Assembly (NCBI RefSeq): GCF_039830135.1
Contig: NZ_CP156081.1
Location: 3,644,001-3,708,000 of the forward strand
Length of the DNA: 64,000 bases
Source: Defluviimonas sp. SAOS-178_SWC
GTDB taxonomy: Bacteria; Pseudomonadota; Alphaproteobacteria; Rhodobacterales; Rhodobacteraceae
Reading direction: 5' to 3'
The position numbers and the translations under genes are program-made. Every line of letters starts with the position of its first letter. Position 1 is the stretch's first letter. The notes below the pieces were generated by a model. It ran no database searches and was not told the origin of the DNA. It worked only from the letters and a program-made list of their open reading frames with translations. Shown in pieces: positions 43,953-52,318 of this stretch.

Positions 43953-45097
43953 CTGTGCCGACCGCCAACTGGTCCTACCCCACCGCGATCAAATTCGGTC
44001 CGGGCCGCATCAAGGAACTGGCCGACCACTGCAAGGCGGTCGGCATGAAGCGCCCGCTTCTCGTGACCGACAAGGCGCTGGCCTCGCTGCCGATCACGAC
44101 GCAGGCGCTCGAGATTCTCGACGCCGCTGGCCTCGGCCATGCCGTCTTTTCCGAAGTCGATCCGAACCCCAATGAAATCAACATGGCAGCGGGCCTGAAA
44201 TTCTATCGCGAGGGCGGGCATGACGGGGTCGTGTGCTTCGGCGGCGGCTCCGCGCTCGACCTCGGCAAGATGATCGCGCTCATGGTCCATCAGACCGTCA
44301 GCGTCTGGGAGCTCGAGGATATCGGCGACTGGTGGACCCGCGCCGATGCGTCGAAGATCGCGCCGATCATCGCGGTGCCGACGACAGCCGGAACCGGATC
44401 GGAAGTCGGGCGCGCGGGTGTCCTGACCAACTCCCAGACCCACAAGAAGAAGATCATCTTCCATCCGAAGCTTCTGCCCGCCGTCACGATCTGCGACCCG
44501 GAACTGACCGTGGGAATGCCGAAGTTCATCACCGCCGGCACCGGTATGGACGCCCTCGCCCACTGCCTTGAGGCCTATTCCAGCCCCTTCTACCACCCCA
44601 TGAGCCAGGGCATCGCGCTCGAAGGTATGCGGCTGGTATTCGAGAACCTGCCCAAGGTCTACGCCAACCCGACCGACCTCGAGGCGCGCGCGCACATGAT
44701 GAGCGCGGCCGCGATGGGCGCGGTGGCATTCCAGAAAGGGCTCGGCGCGATCCACTCGCTCAGCCACCCGGTCGGCGCCGTCTACGGCACGCATCACGGC
44801 ACGACCAACGCCGTCGTGATGCCGATGGTGCTCGACTTCAACCGAAAGGCCATCGAGGACCGGATCGGGAAGGCGGCCGCCTATCTCGGGATCAAGGGCG
44901 GCTTCGACGGGTTCCGCGCGAAGGTGATGGACCTGCGCGCAGAGCTTTCCATCCCGGCCAACCTGACCGCGATGGGGGTCGAGGTGGCGCGGCTCGACGA
45001 ACTGACCGAGATGGCGCTCGAGGATCCGTCCTGTGGCGGCAACCCCGTCGAGATGACGCGCGAGAACACCCGCGCACTCTACGGCGCCTGCATGTAG
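43949..45097 (+). CDS. Iron-containing (group III) alcohol dehydrogenase
   Basis: This 382-residue NAD-dependent alcohol dehydrogenase has GGGSALDLGK (about 98-107) and PTTAGTGSE (about 144-152), which form the nucleotide site. Asp201, His205, His269 or His273, and His283 supply the metal ligands. It should oxidise a primary alcohol, plausibly the gamma-glutamylated amino alcohol made by the ligase two genes upstream. ATG 43949 overlaps the ALDH stop. Confidence 0.92.
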   Translation: MTVPTANWSYPTAIKFGPGRIKELADHCKAVGMKRPLLVTDKALASLPITTQALEILDAAGLGHAVFSEVDPNPNEINMAAGLKFYREGGHDGVVCFGGGSALDLGKMIALMVHQTVSVWELEDIGDWWTRADASKIAPIIAVPTTAGTGSEVGRAGVLTNSQTHKKKIIFHPKLLPAVTICDPELTVGMPKFITAGTGMDALAHCLEAYSSPFYHPMSQGIALEGMRLVFENLPKVYANPTDLEARAHMMSAAAMGAVAFQKGLGAIHSLSHPVGAVYGTHHGTTNAVVMPMVLDFNRKAIEDRIGKAAAYLGIKGGFDGFRAKVMDLRAELSIPANLTAMGVEVARLDELTEMALEDPSCGGNPVEMTRENTRALYGACM

Positions 45098-45170
45098 GCG
45101 GGGTCGCTCAGTCGCCGCGGGGTGGGCACGCCCCCCCCTCGCGGTGCCGGCCGTCCACAATCGTTGCATT

Positions 45171-45190
45171 TTTGCCGGCTCGCCGGCAAA
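45171..45190. promoter_or_regulatory. Near-perfect palindrome upstream of yjbH
   Basis: TTTGCCGGC and GCCGGCAAA (nine-base perfect arms) flank a two-base centre. The centre is too small for a normal RNA loop and no T-tract follows in either direction, so an operator is more likely than a terminator. Confidence 0.4.
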
Positions 45191-45283
45191 GGCCCGCCTG
45201 AAGCGGCGTGTTGCGGTCTGTTGCCTCTCGCAGTAACAGCCTAACCGTGTATAGTGCCACCCAATAAGAAATCGGAGAGCAGG

Positions 45284-47392
45284 GTGCGGGGACAGAAGAT
45301 CGCGGGCTTCGGCATGGCGACGGTCGCGGCGTTCGGCGCGATCATGGCGTATGCCGATCCGCTCTTGAGCGACAATCCGGGGACGTTCGGCCTCCCTGGT
45401 CTCATCGACATGCCGTCTGCCGAAAGCATCCCGGAAGGGACGATCGGCGCAACGGTCTTCCGCTTCGGCGGCGGGCTTCGGATCACGGCGACGTTCCAGG
45501 TCACCGACCGGCTTCAGGGGGCGTTCCGCTATTCGCGCGTTCCCGGCATCTTCACCAACGGCACAGCGCTTTACGACCGGTCCTTCGACGTCCAGTATCG
45601 GCTGCTCGACGAAAAAGGCATGCGCCCGGCGGTGGCCATCGGCCTGCGCGACTTCATCGGCACCGGGGTCTATTCCGGCGAATACATCGTCGCGACGAAG
45701 ACCATCACGCCGCGCCTGCGCGCCACGGCCGGCCTTGGCTGGGGCCGGCTTGGCACCAACGGCGACATCGGCAGCCCCTTCGGAAGCCGGCCGACCCTCG
45801 ATATCGGCCAGGGCGGCAAGGCCAACACGGACCAGTGGTTCCGCGGCCCCGCCGCACCGTTCTTCGGGTTCGCCTGGGACGCCAACGACAAGCTGACCCT
45901 CAAGGCGGAATATTCGTCGGACGCCTATCCGCGCGAAACCGCCGCCGGCACCCTTTCCCGCGACTCCTCGGTCAATTTCGGCTTCGACTACCGGATCAAC
46001 AAGTCTGCCAGCCTCAGCGGCTACTACCTCTACGGCTCCGAGGTCGGCCTGCAATTCAACCTCTCCCTCGACCCGCGCAATCCGCCGGCGCCGAGCGGGC
46101 TTGAAACCGCGCCGCTGCCGGTGCGTCCGCGGCCGTCGCCGTCCAGCGACCCGGCGGCCTGGGCCACCGACTGGACCGCCGATCCGGAGGTGCATCCCGG
46201 TGTTCAGACCGCCGTCGCCAAGGCGATGGAGAAGGACGGGATGGTGCTGGAAAGCATGGCGCTTTCGGCAACCCGGGCCGAGGTTCGGCTGCGCAATCAG
46301 AAATACCTCGCCCAGCCGCAGGCCATCGGCCGCACGGCCCGCATCCTGACCCGCGCGCTGCCGCCCTCGGTCGAAACGCTGGTCATCACCTCGGTCGCCG
46401 AGGGCATGCCCACCTCGTCCGTCACGCTCGCCCGCCGCGACGTGGAGCAACTGGAAAGCGAGGAATCCGTGGCGCTGCTGCGCAAGGCGGAGTTCAGCGA
46501 TGCCGTTGCCGGTGCCCATCCCGGCCTCGTCCAGACCGAGGGTGCCTATCCTCGCTTTGTCTGGTCGTTGTCGCCCTACGGCGAGGCCAGCGTCTTTGAT
46601 CCCGACGATCCGTTGCGCGCCGATTTCGGCGTGGAGCTTGCCGGGCGGTATGAATTCGCGCCGGGCCTGATCCTTTCGGGCAGCGTCCGCAAGAAGATCA
46701 TCGGCAATCTTGACGAGTCGACGCGGGTGTCGGATTCCACCGTCTACCACGTCCGTTCCGACCTCGTGGAATACCAGAAGCAGGGCGATCCCGGCATACA
46801 TGACCTGACGCTCGCCTGGTATTCGCGCCCGGCCCCGAACCTTTACGGGCGCGTCACCGTCGGCCTTCTCGAACGCATGTATGGCGGCGTGTCGGGAGAG
46901 CTGCTGTGGAAACCCGTTGACAGCCGGCTCGCGCTCGGCGCCGAGGTGAACTACGTCAAGCAGCGCGACTTCGACACGCTCTTCAGCTTCCGCGACTACG
47001 AGATCGCGACTGGCCATGTCTCGGCCTATTACGATTTCGGCAAGGGCTTCATGGGCCAGGTCGATGTCGGGCGCTACCTCCTCGGCGACTGGGGCGCGAC
47101 CTTCACGCTTGACCGCGAGTTCGCCAATGGCTGGAAGGTGGGCGCCTACGCGACCTTCACCGATCTTTCGGAGGCCGATTTCGGCGAAGGCTCGTTCGAC
47201 AAGGGTGTGCGGCTGACGATTCCGGTGTCCTGGACGACCGGCACCCCCTCCATCAACAAGGTCTCGACAGTGATCAAGCCCCTCAACCGCGACGGCGGCG
47301 CCCGGCTCGACGTCGATGGTCGTCTCTACGACACGATCCGCAACACCCATCAGGGCGACATGCAGATCCAGTGGGGGAGATTCTGGCGGTGA
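45284..47392 (+). CDS. yjbH: YjbH-domain outer-membrane protein
   Basis: This 702-residue exported protein of the YjbH family (PF06082) is linked to exopolysaccharide secretion. I choose GTG 45284 because GGAGAG lies six bases before it and the product then begins with a clean signal peptide (RGQKIAGFGMATVAAF..., cleaved after about residue 24). An upstream GTG at 45254 only adds ten polar residues. The mature protein starts with DNPGTFGLPGLIDMPSA, typical of the family, and is rich in alternating beta-strand-like sequence, fitting a beta-barrel. It overlaps the YjbF-type lipoprotein gene by one base. Confidence 0.85.
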   Translation: MRGQKIAGFGMATVAAFGAIMAYADPLLSDNPGTFGLPGLIDMPSAESIPEGTIGATVFRFGGGLRITATFQVTDRLQGAFRYSRVPGIFTNGTALYDRSFDVQYRLLDEKGMRPAVAIGLRDFIGTGVYSGEYIVATKTITPRLRATAGLGWGRLGTNGDIGSPFGSRPTLDIGQGGKANTDQWFRGPAAPFFGFAWDANDKLTLKAEYSSDAYPRETAAGTLSRDSSVNFGFDYRINKSASLSGYYLYGSEVGLQFNLSLDPRNPPAPSGLETAPLPVRPRPSPSSDPAAWATDWTADPEVHPGVQTAVAKAMEKDGMVLESMALSATRAEVRLRNQKYLAQPQAIGRTARILTRALPPSVETLVITSVAEGMPTSSVTLARRDVEQLESEESVALLRKAEFSDAVAGAHPGLVQTEGAYPRFVWSLSPYGEASVFDPDDPLRADFGVELAGRYEFAPGLILSGSVRKKIIGNLDESTRVSDSTVYHVRSDLVEYQKQGDPGIHDLTLAWYSRPAPNLYGRVTVGLLERMYGGVSGELLWKPVDSRLALGAEVNYVKQRDFDTLFSFRDYEIATGHVSAYYDFGKGFMGQVDVGRYLLGDWGATFTLDREFANGWKVGAYATFTDLSEADFGEGSFDKGVRLTIPVSWTTGTPSINKVSTVIKPLNRDGGARLDVDGRLYDTIRNTHQGDMQIQWGRFWR

Positions 47393-48102
47393 TGGTCCGG
47401 CAACGGCTGGCCGGGCTCGGGCGCGTGGCGCTCCTGTCCGGCATTGTCCTTGGCACTGCGCTCGCGGGCTGCGGTTCAGACACCTCAAAGACCGAGGGCA
47501 CGTCGATCGCGATCGGCGTCGTCAAGGGCCTGAAGCAGAAGCTTCTGCCGGGCAAGACCGCCCCGGTGGCAACCCCTGATCCGGAAAAACTGGCGGCGGC
47601 GGCGAAGTCCTCCTTCTCCGGGCCGATCATTCTGGCGCAGATCGAGAAATCCGGGCTGCTGACGGTGCTTGGCGAATACGGACGCAACGGCGCCACGCGC
47701 ACCTATTCGACGCCCAACCAGCAGACTTTGGTCCTGCGCGACGGGCTCCTGATCGCGACCCGCGGGCTTGGCGATGATCTCATGTCGTCGGAAAGCGCGG
47801 CTGCCGCCGCCCTCGTCACCCGCCGCCAGTCCGGCAACGTGGCGCGTGTCTACCGCTATCTCGACGGTGAGGGGATCGAACGGCCGCTGCCGATGAAGTG
47901 CGCCATCACCCTGGGACCGTCGAAGTCCCTCGATTTTTCCGGCAGTCACTACGACACGGTGCAGGTCGACGAGACGTGCAAGTCCGGCGGGGTCAGCATG
48001 ACCAACACCTACTGGGTCACTGCGGGCGGCACGGTCGCATTGTCGCGCCAATGGATCGGCCCGGCCCTTGGCCATGTGACCATCCAGCTCGTCCGCCCCT
48101 GA
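47392..48102 (+). CDS. yjbF: YjbF/GfcB-family lipoprotein
   Basis: This 236-residue lipoprotein has a signal sequence ending in the lipobox LAGC (Cys at about 27), so it is anchored in the outer membrane. The remaining sequence follows the YjbF/GfcB pattern, including a YSTPNQQTLVLRDGLLIATRGLGDDL block. In E. coli yjbEFGH forms an operon involved in extracellular polysaccharide production. Here the gene order is yjbH then yjbF, coupled by TGATG. The UDP-glucose dehydrogenase gene 1.3 kb away fits such a role. Confidence 0.82.
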   Translation: MVRQRLAGLGRVALLSGIVLGTALAGCGSDTSKTEGTSIAIGVVKGLKQKLLPGKTAPVATPDPEKLAAAAKSSFSGPIILAQIEKSGLLTVLGEYGRNGATRTYSTPNQQTLVLRDGLLIATRGLGDDLMSSESAAAAALVTRRQSGNVARVYRYLDGEGIERPLPMKCAITLGPSKSLDFSGSHYDTVQVDETCKSGGVSMTNTYWVTAGGTVALSRQWIGPALGHVTIQLVRP

Positions 48103-48212
48103 CCTACGGAATATTCTTGCTTCGGACCTGACGGTTTATGGCCGCCCGTGGACGCCTGATCGGTGCACGCCGACGTGTTCACCACCGTCCTTCATGACAA
48201 GCGAAAAAGCAC

Positions 48213-48242
48213 AAAGGCCGGACGCGATTGCATCCGGCCTTT
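48213..48242 (-). terminator. Rho-independent terminator of the small secreted-peptide gene
   Basis: A perfect ten-base stem, AAAGGCCGGA (48213-48222) with TCCGGCCTTT (48233-48242), has a ten-base loop. On the minus strand it runs into TGTGCTTTTTC. It lies 24 bases beyond the stop of the minus-strand gene. Confidence 0.8.
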
Positions 48243-48266
48243 GCAGAATTCGAGAAGATCGACGGA

Positions 48267-48458
48267 TCAGGAGTCCGACGAAGCCGCAGCGATCACGCCG
48301 AGGAGGAGGAGCGCCGGAACGATCAGGCCAGCGTTCGAGGAGCTGGACTCTTCGACGACGATCGGCTCGGCTTCAACCATCGGGGCCGAGTAGCCGCCGG
48401 CGAAAGCAGCGCTGGCCGAGAGGGTCACGACGGCAGCGACAGTAGCAAGTTTCTTCAT
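48267..48458 (-). CDS. Small exported membrane peptide
   Basis: This 63-residue protein has a clear signal peptide (about 1-20, ending AAFAGG), a short acidic Ser-rich segment (VEAEPIVVEESSSSN) and a C-terminal hydrophobic helix (about 43-59) ending SSDS. GGAGAA precedes the ATG at 48458, and a strong terminator follows, so it is a well-bounded gene despite its size. Its place beside yjbH/yjbF recalls YjbE of E. coli, a small secreted protein in the same operon, but the sequence is not obviously homologous. The function is unknown. Confidence 0.75.
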   Translation of the reverse strand: MKKLATVAAVVTLSASAAFAGGYSAPMVEAEPIVVEESSSSNAGLIVPALLLLGVIAAASSDS

Positions 48459-48598
48459 GTTAGTTCTCCGCTCTAAAACCGGTACAAGCCACCAATCGCG
48501 GCAGCTTCCTCGTTCAAAAAAGCATAATCTTGGCCGGATGCAAAGAGGAATTCTGCGATGCCGCAGCAGAAACAATCAGGTGTTGCAGATTAGCAGTG

Positions 48599-49222
48599 TC
48601 AGCCCGCAAAAGTCTGGGAAACGTAATAATTTCCGCAATATGGGGCCTTTGCGTCGAAGCCGATTCCCGATCCCAGGCGCGACACTTTCCGGTCGAGGAT
48701 ATTGCGCCGATGGGCCGATGATTCCATCCAGAGAGTCACGATGGTCCGGGCCAGGGACGCATAGCTGTGCGGCGGGATCGACTGGCCGTTTCCGCCGAGA
48801 AACCCGCATGCGGACGCGTTTGCAATCCGGAAGGAACGCCCGTCGATCTGAAATCGCGCCACCTGGCCGATATTCTCGGACCCCGCCCGGAACCGCAGGC
48901 CCGACGCCTTGAGGCGGGCGACCGGCGTCGCCTGACCCGGCGTCTTCGACCGGTGCGTAAGATGTCGCGAACGCGCCATCCACTTCGCATGCTGGCCTGC
49001 GACTTTCCGCAGCCCGCCCGCCTCGCCCAGCGGCGCAAGACCGGCACGACAGCGATGATAGTTGACCTCGGCGCGGATGGCCTTGTCGATCAGGCCCTGG
49101 TCGATCCGCCCCTCCGCCCGGATGGGGGCCTGCGCCCCCGGAACGGTCGCGCGCGAACAGGCTTCGGCCGCACCCGCCACCGGCATCAGCAGCAGTCCGA
49201 CAAACAGGATCTTCCGAAGCAT
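48599..49222 (-). CDS. Secreted CAP-domain (SCP/YkwD-like) protein
   Basis: This 207-residue exported protein has a signal peptide (about 1-21, ending GAAEA) and a CAP domain (PF00188). The conserved blocks are visible: VNYHRCRAGLAPL, GQHAKWMARSRHLTH (His), GSENIGQV (Glu) and WMESSAHRRNIL (His). Bacterial CAP proteins are secreted and of mixed or unknown function; some are spore, adhesin or cell-wall associated. GGAAGG lies eight bases before ATG 49222. It is divergent from the UDP-glucose dehydrogenase gene. Confidence 0.88.
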   Translation of the reverse strand: MLRKILFVGLLLMPVAGAAEACSRATVPGAQAPIRAEGRIDQGLIDKAIRAEVNYHRCRAGLAPLGEAGGLRKVAGQHAKWMARSRHLTHRSKTPGQATPVARLKASGLRFRAGSENIGQVARFQIDGRSFRIANASACGFLGGNGQSIPPHSYASLARTIVTLWMESSAHRRNILDRKVSRLGSGIGFDAKAPYCGNYYVSQTFAG

Positions 49223-49395
49223 GGCGACAGCCTTCCGTCCATGGCGGTTTGAGAGACAAGTTCCCCTGAAGGGGAACACTGTGCACGAAACTTTGGCAAT
49301 AAATTGGCAACGTACCGTCGAAGTCCTGCTGAGGCGTTGACAGGCAAACGGCGATCGTTCCAAGTCGGCGCAACATATTGTTCGAGGACGAATTG

Positions 49396-50700
49396 ATGAA
49401 AATCGCAATGATCGGAACCGGATATGTCGGCCTCGTCTCCGGGGTCTGTTTCTCCGATTTCGGCCACGAGGTCGTCTGCGTCGACAAGGATCCGCGCAAG
49501 GTCGCGATGTTGACCGGGGGCGAGGTTCCGATCTACGAACCCGGGCTCGACGTGCTGATGGCCAGGAACGTCGCCGCCGGACGCTTGTCGTTCACCGGCG
49601 ACCTCACCTCCGCCGTCGATGGCGCCGAGGCCGTTTTCATCGCCGTCGGCACGCCGACCCGGCGCGGCGACGGGCATGCGGACCTGACCTATGTGATGGC
49701 CGCCGCCGAGGAGATTGGCCGCGCGCTGACCGGCTATGCCGTCGTGGTGACGAAATCGACGGTCCCGGTCGGCACCAATGCCGCCGTGCGTGCGGCGATC
49801 GAGAAGGCGGCACCGGACGCCAAGTTCGACGTTGCCTCCAACCCCGAATTCCTCCGCGAAGGGGCGGCGATCGACGATTTCATGCGGCCCGACCGGGTCG
49901 TCGTCGGCGTGACCTCGGAGCGCGCCCAGAAGGTGATGGGCGAGATCTACCGCCCGCTCTTCCTGCGCGACTTCCCGATCCTCTACACCGATCTCGAAAC
50001 CGCCGAGATGATCAAGTACGCGGCCAACGCCTTCCTCGCCACCAAGATCACCTTCATCAACGAGATCGCGCGGCTTTGCGAAAAGGTTGGTGCCGACGTG
50101 AAGCAGGTGTCGCGGGGCATGGGCCTCGACAACCGGATCGGCAACAAGTTTCTGCATGCCGGGCCCGGCTATGGCGGGTCGTGCTTCCCCAAGGACACCT
50201 CGGCGCTGGCGCGGATCGGGCAGGAACACGCCGCGCCGATCCAGATCGTCGAGACGGTGATCAAGGTCAACGAAGAGGTAAAGCGCCGCATGGTCGAGAA
50301 GGTGACCGATCTTTGCGGCGGCTCGGTGAACGGCAAGACCGTCGCCGTCCTCGGCGTGACCTTCAAGCCCAACACCGACGACATGCGCGACGCGCCGTCG
50401 CTGACCATCGTGCCGGCACTGGTCGGGGGCGGGGCCAGGGTGCGCGTCGTCGATCCGCAGGGCCGGCGCGAGGGTGAAAAGCTACTGCCCGGCGTGACCT
50501 GGGTGGACGACGCCTACACGGCGGCCGACGGGGCGGACATCGTCGTGATCCTGACGGAATGGAACGAGTTCCGCGCGCTCGACCTCACGCGTCTCGCCCG
50601 GAGCATGGCGCAGGCGCGCATGGCCGATCTGCGCAATATCTACTCGCCGAAGGATGCCGAGGCGGCGGGATTTTTGGCCTATTCCGGCGTCGGGCGCTGA
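49396..50700 (+). CDS. ugd: UDP-glucose 6-dehydrogenase
   Basis: The enzyme oxidises UDP-glucose to UDP-glucuronate with two NAD, a precursor for acidic exopolysaccharide. The 434-residue protein has the N-terminal Rossmann motif GTGYVGLVSG (7-16), TKSTVPVGT, EFLREG, and the catalytic Cys263 in GGSCFPKD, then a C-terminal UDP-binding Rossmann domain. ATG 49396 has GAGGACG upstream. Its closeness to yjbH/yjbF suggests polysaccharide synthesis, though no glycosyltransferases lie in the window. Confidence 0.95.
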   Translation: MKIAMIGTGYVGLVSGVCFSDFGHEVVCVDKDPRKVAMLTGGEVPIYEPGLDVLMARNVAAGRLSFTGDLTSAVDGAEAVFIAVGTPTRRGDGHADLTYVMAAAEEIGRALTGYAVVVTKSTVPVGTNAAVRAAIEKAAPDAKFDVASNPEFLREGAAIDDFMRPDRVVVGVTSERAQKVMGEIYRPLFLRDFPILYTDLETAEMIKYAANAFLATKITFINEIARLCEKVGADVKQVSRGMGLDNRIGNKFLHAGPGYGGSCFPKDTSALARIGQEHAAPIQIVETVIKVNEEVKRRMVEKVTDLCGGSVNGKTVAVLGVTFKPNTDDMRDAPSLTIVPALVGGGARVRVVDPQGRREGEKLLPGVTWVDDAYTAADGADIVVILTEWNEFRALDLTRLARSMAQARMADLRNIYSPKDAEAAGFLAYSGVGR

Positions 50701-50712
50701 TCCTGCCGCGGA

Positions 50713-50729
50713 CCGGGGCGCTGCCCCGG
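50713..50729. terminator. Hairpin between convergent ugd and malonyl-CoA synthetase genes
   Basis: CCGGGGC (50713-50719) pairs with GCCCCGG (50723-50729) over a three-base loop. It lies 13 bases after the ugd stop and directly beside the recurrent intergenic element, but no T-tract is adjacent. Confidence 0.45.
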
Positions 50730-50730
50730 A

Positions 50731-50761
50731 CCCCGGGATATTTCCGGCAAGATGAAGATCA
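50731..50761 (-). repeat. Recurrent post-stop intergenic element, copy 3 (variant)
   Basis: From the stop codon of the malonyl-CoA synthetase gene the minus strand reads TGATCTTCATCTTGCC then GGAAATATCCCGGGG. It shares the TCTTCATCTTGCC and AAATATCCC cores with copies at 5160 and 31408 but lacks the GCCGGAGGC end. Confidence 0.6.
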
Positions 50762-52267
50762 GGGTACGAAGACGTGTCGCAGCTCCTGCCGGAGCGCGGC
50801 CTTCTGCACCTTGCCCATCGTGTTGCGCGGCAGCGCCGCGCGGACCGCGATGTGCTTCGGCTGCTTGAACTTCGCGAGGCTTTGTCCGAGCGCCGCGCGG
50901 ATCGCCTCCGGATCGGGTGCGGCACCGGGTTCGGGCACGATCACCGCCACGACGGCCTCGCCGAAATCGGGATGCGGCACGCCGATCACCGCGCTTTCAA
51001 GCACGCCGGGCAGCGCGTCGAGGGCAAGCTCGACCTCCTTCGGGTAGACGTTGAAGCCGCCCGAGATGATCAGGTCTTTGCCGCGCCCGACGATGCTGAC
51101 ATAGCCGTCGGCGTCGATCGCCCCGAGGTCGCCGGTGATGAAGAAGCCATTGGTGCGGAGTTCCTCCGCCGTCTTCTCCGGCATGTTCCAGTAGCCCTGG
51201 AAGACGTTCGGGCCGCGCACCTCGATCGTGCCGATCTCGCCTTGCGGCAATGCGCGCCCCTCGGCGTCGCAGACCTTCATCTCCACGCCCGGCAGGGGGA
51301 AACCCACCGTACCCGCCCGACGCTCGCCCTCATAGGGGTTCGATGTGTTCATGTTGGTCTCGGTCATGCCGTAGCGTTCGAGGATGCGGTGGCCGGTTCG
51401 CGCCTCCCACTGGCGGTGGGTCTCGGCCAAAAGCGGCGCGGAGCCGGAGATGAAGAGCCGCATCCCCGCCACCAGGTCGCGGGTCAGGCGCGGATCGTCG
51501 AGAAGGCGCGTGTAGAAGGTTGGCACCCCCATCATCGTGGTCGCCTGCGGCAGGTGGCGGATCACCTCATCCGCGTCGAATTTCGGCAGGAAGATCATCG
51601 GGCAGCCGGCGAGGAGCGCCACGTTCGTGGCCACGAAAAGCCCGTGCGTGTGAAAGATCGGCAATGCGTGCAGGAGCACGTCATCCGCCGTGAAGCGCCA
51701 GTAGGCGGCCAGCACCTCGGCGTTGGACAGAAGGTTCGCATGGCTCATCATCGCGCCCTTCGACCGGCCTGTCGTGCCGGAGGTGTAGAGGAGCGCCGCG
51801 AGATCATCGGCCGCCCGCGCGGCGACCGGCAGGGGGTCCGCAACCGCGGCGGCCTCGGCAAAGCTGCCCGTGCCGTCCGCGTTCAGCACCGCGAGGGCGG
51901 CGCCGCAACCCGCCGCGACCGGGGCGAGGGCCGGTTCGGCCCGGCCATCGCAAAGCAGAAGCTTTGCCCCCGCATCGGCGACGAAATATTCGACCTCGGC
52001 GGCGGTATAGGCGGTGTTGAGGGGCAGGAACACGATCCCGGCCCGGAACGCGCCGACGATCACCGCGAGCATGTCGGGGCTTTTCTCGAGCTGCAACGCC
52101 ACGCGATCGCCGGGCTTCAGACCGGAGGCGACCAGCGCGCCGGCGAACCGCGCCGCGCGTTCCGCGAAAGCGGCGTAGCTGATATTGCCATGATCCGGCA
52201 GGATCAGGAAATCCCGCTCGCTGCCCTCATGTCGCCCGAAAAGCGCATCGTAGAGATGATTGGCCAT
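50759..52267 (-). CDS. matB: Malonyl-CoA synthetase (malonate-CoA ligase)
   Basis: This 502-residue ANL-superfamily ligase activates malonate (or methylmalonate) with ATP and CoA. Motifs: YTSGTTGRSKG (about 160-170, P-loop), ERYGMTETNMNTSNP, which is characteristic of MatB-type enzymes, TGDLGAID with the hinge region, and the catalytic Lys in NTMGKVQKA near the C-terminus. The ATG at 52267 is the natural start. It may feed malonyl-CoA to fatty acid synthesis or detoxify malonate. It is downstream of the znu genes on the same strand but separated by 51 bases. Confidence 0.9.
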   Translation of the reverse strand: MANHLYDALFGRHEGSERDFLILPDHGNISYAAFAERAARFAGALVASGLKPGDRVALQLEKSPDMLAVIVGAFRAGIVFLPLNTAYTAAEVEYFVADAGAKLLLCDGRAEPALAPVAAGCGAALAVLNADGTGSFAEAAAVADPLPVAARAADDLAALLYTSGTTGRSKGAMMSHANLLSNAEVLAAYWRFTADDVLLHALPIFHTHGLFVATNVALLAGCPMIFLPKFDADEVIRHLPQATTMMGVPTFYTRLLDDPRLTRDLVAGMRLFISGSAPLLAETHRQWEARTGHRILERYGMTETNMNTSNPYEGERRAGTVGFPLPGVEMKVCDAEGRALPQGEIGTIEVRGPNVFQGYWNMPEKTAEELRTNGFFITGDLGAIDADGYVSIVGRGKDLIISGGFNVYPKEVELALDALPGVLESAVIGVPHPDFGEAVVAVIVPEPGAAPDPEAIRAALGQSLAKFKQPKHIAVRAALPRNTMGKVQKAALRQELRHVFVP

Positions 52268-52293
52268 GCCGCCCCCTCGTTTTCACCTGGCCC

Positions 52294-52313
52294 AGATATC
52301 CCCGCCGGAGGCC
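52294..52313 (+). repeat. Partial copy of the recurrent intergenic element
   Basis: AGATATCCCCGCCGGAGGCC reproduces the ATATCCCCGCCGGAGGC end of copies 1 and 2 but lacks the CTTCATCTTGC half. It lies between the matB start and the znuB stop, in opposite orientation to both genes. Confidence 0.55.
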
Positions 52314-52318
52314 GGAAT

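Noticed and set aside
45120..45160. C-run hairpin after the iron alcohol dehydrogenase (CCGCGGGG with CCCCTCGCGG)
   Set aside because: Arms are interrupted, pairing is ambiguous and no T-tract follows, so I did not list it as a terminator.
45254..45283. Longer GTG start for the YjbH-domain protein
   Set aside because: It adds ten polar residues before an otherwise perfect signal peptide and has no ribosome site; GTG 45284 has GGAGAG correctly spaced.
43925..47488. Very long minus-strand open frame (over 1,100 codons) antisense to the alcohol dehydrogenase and yjbH genes
   Set aside because: It is an antisense shadow caused by high GC at third codon positions; the translation is Arg/Gly/His-rich without domains, and the plus strand carries well-recognised proteins.
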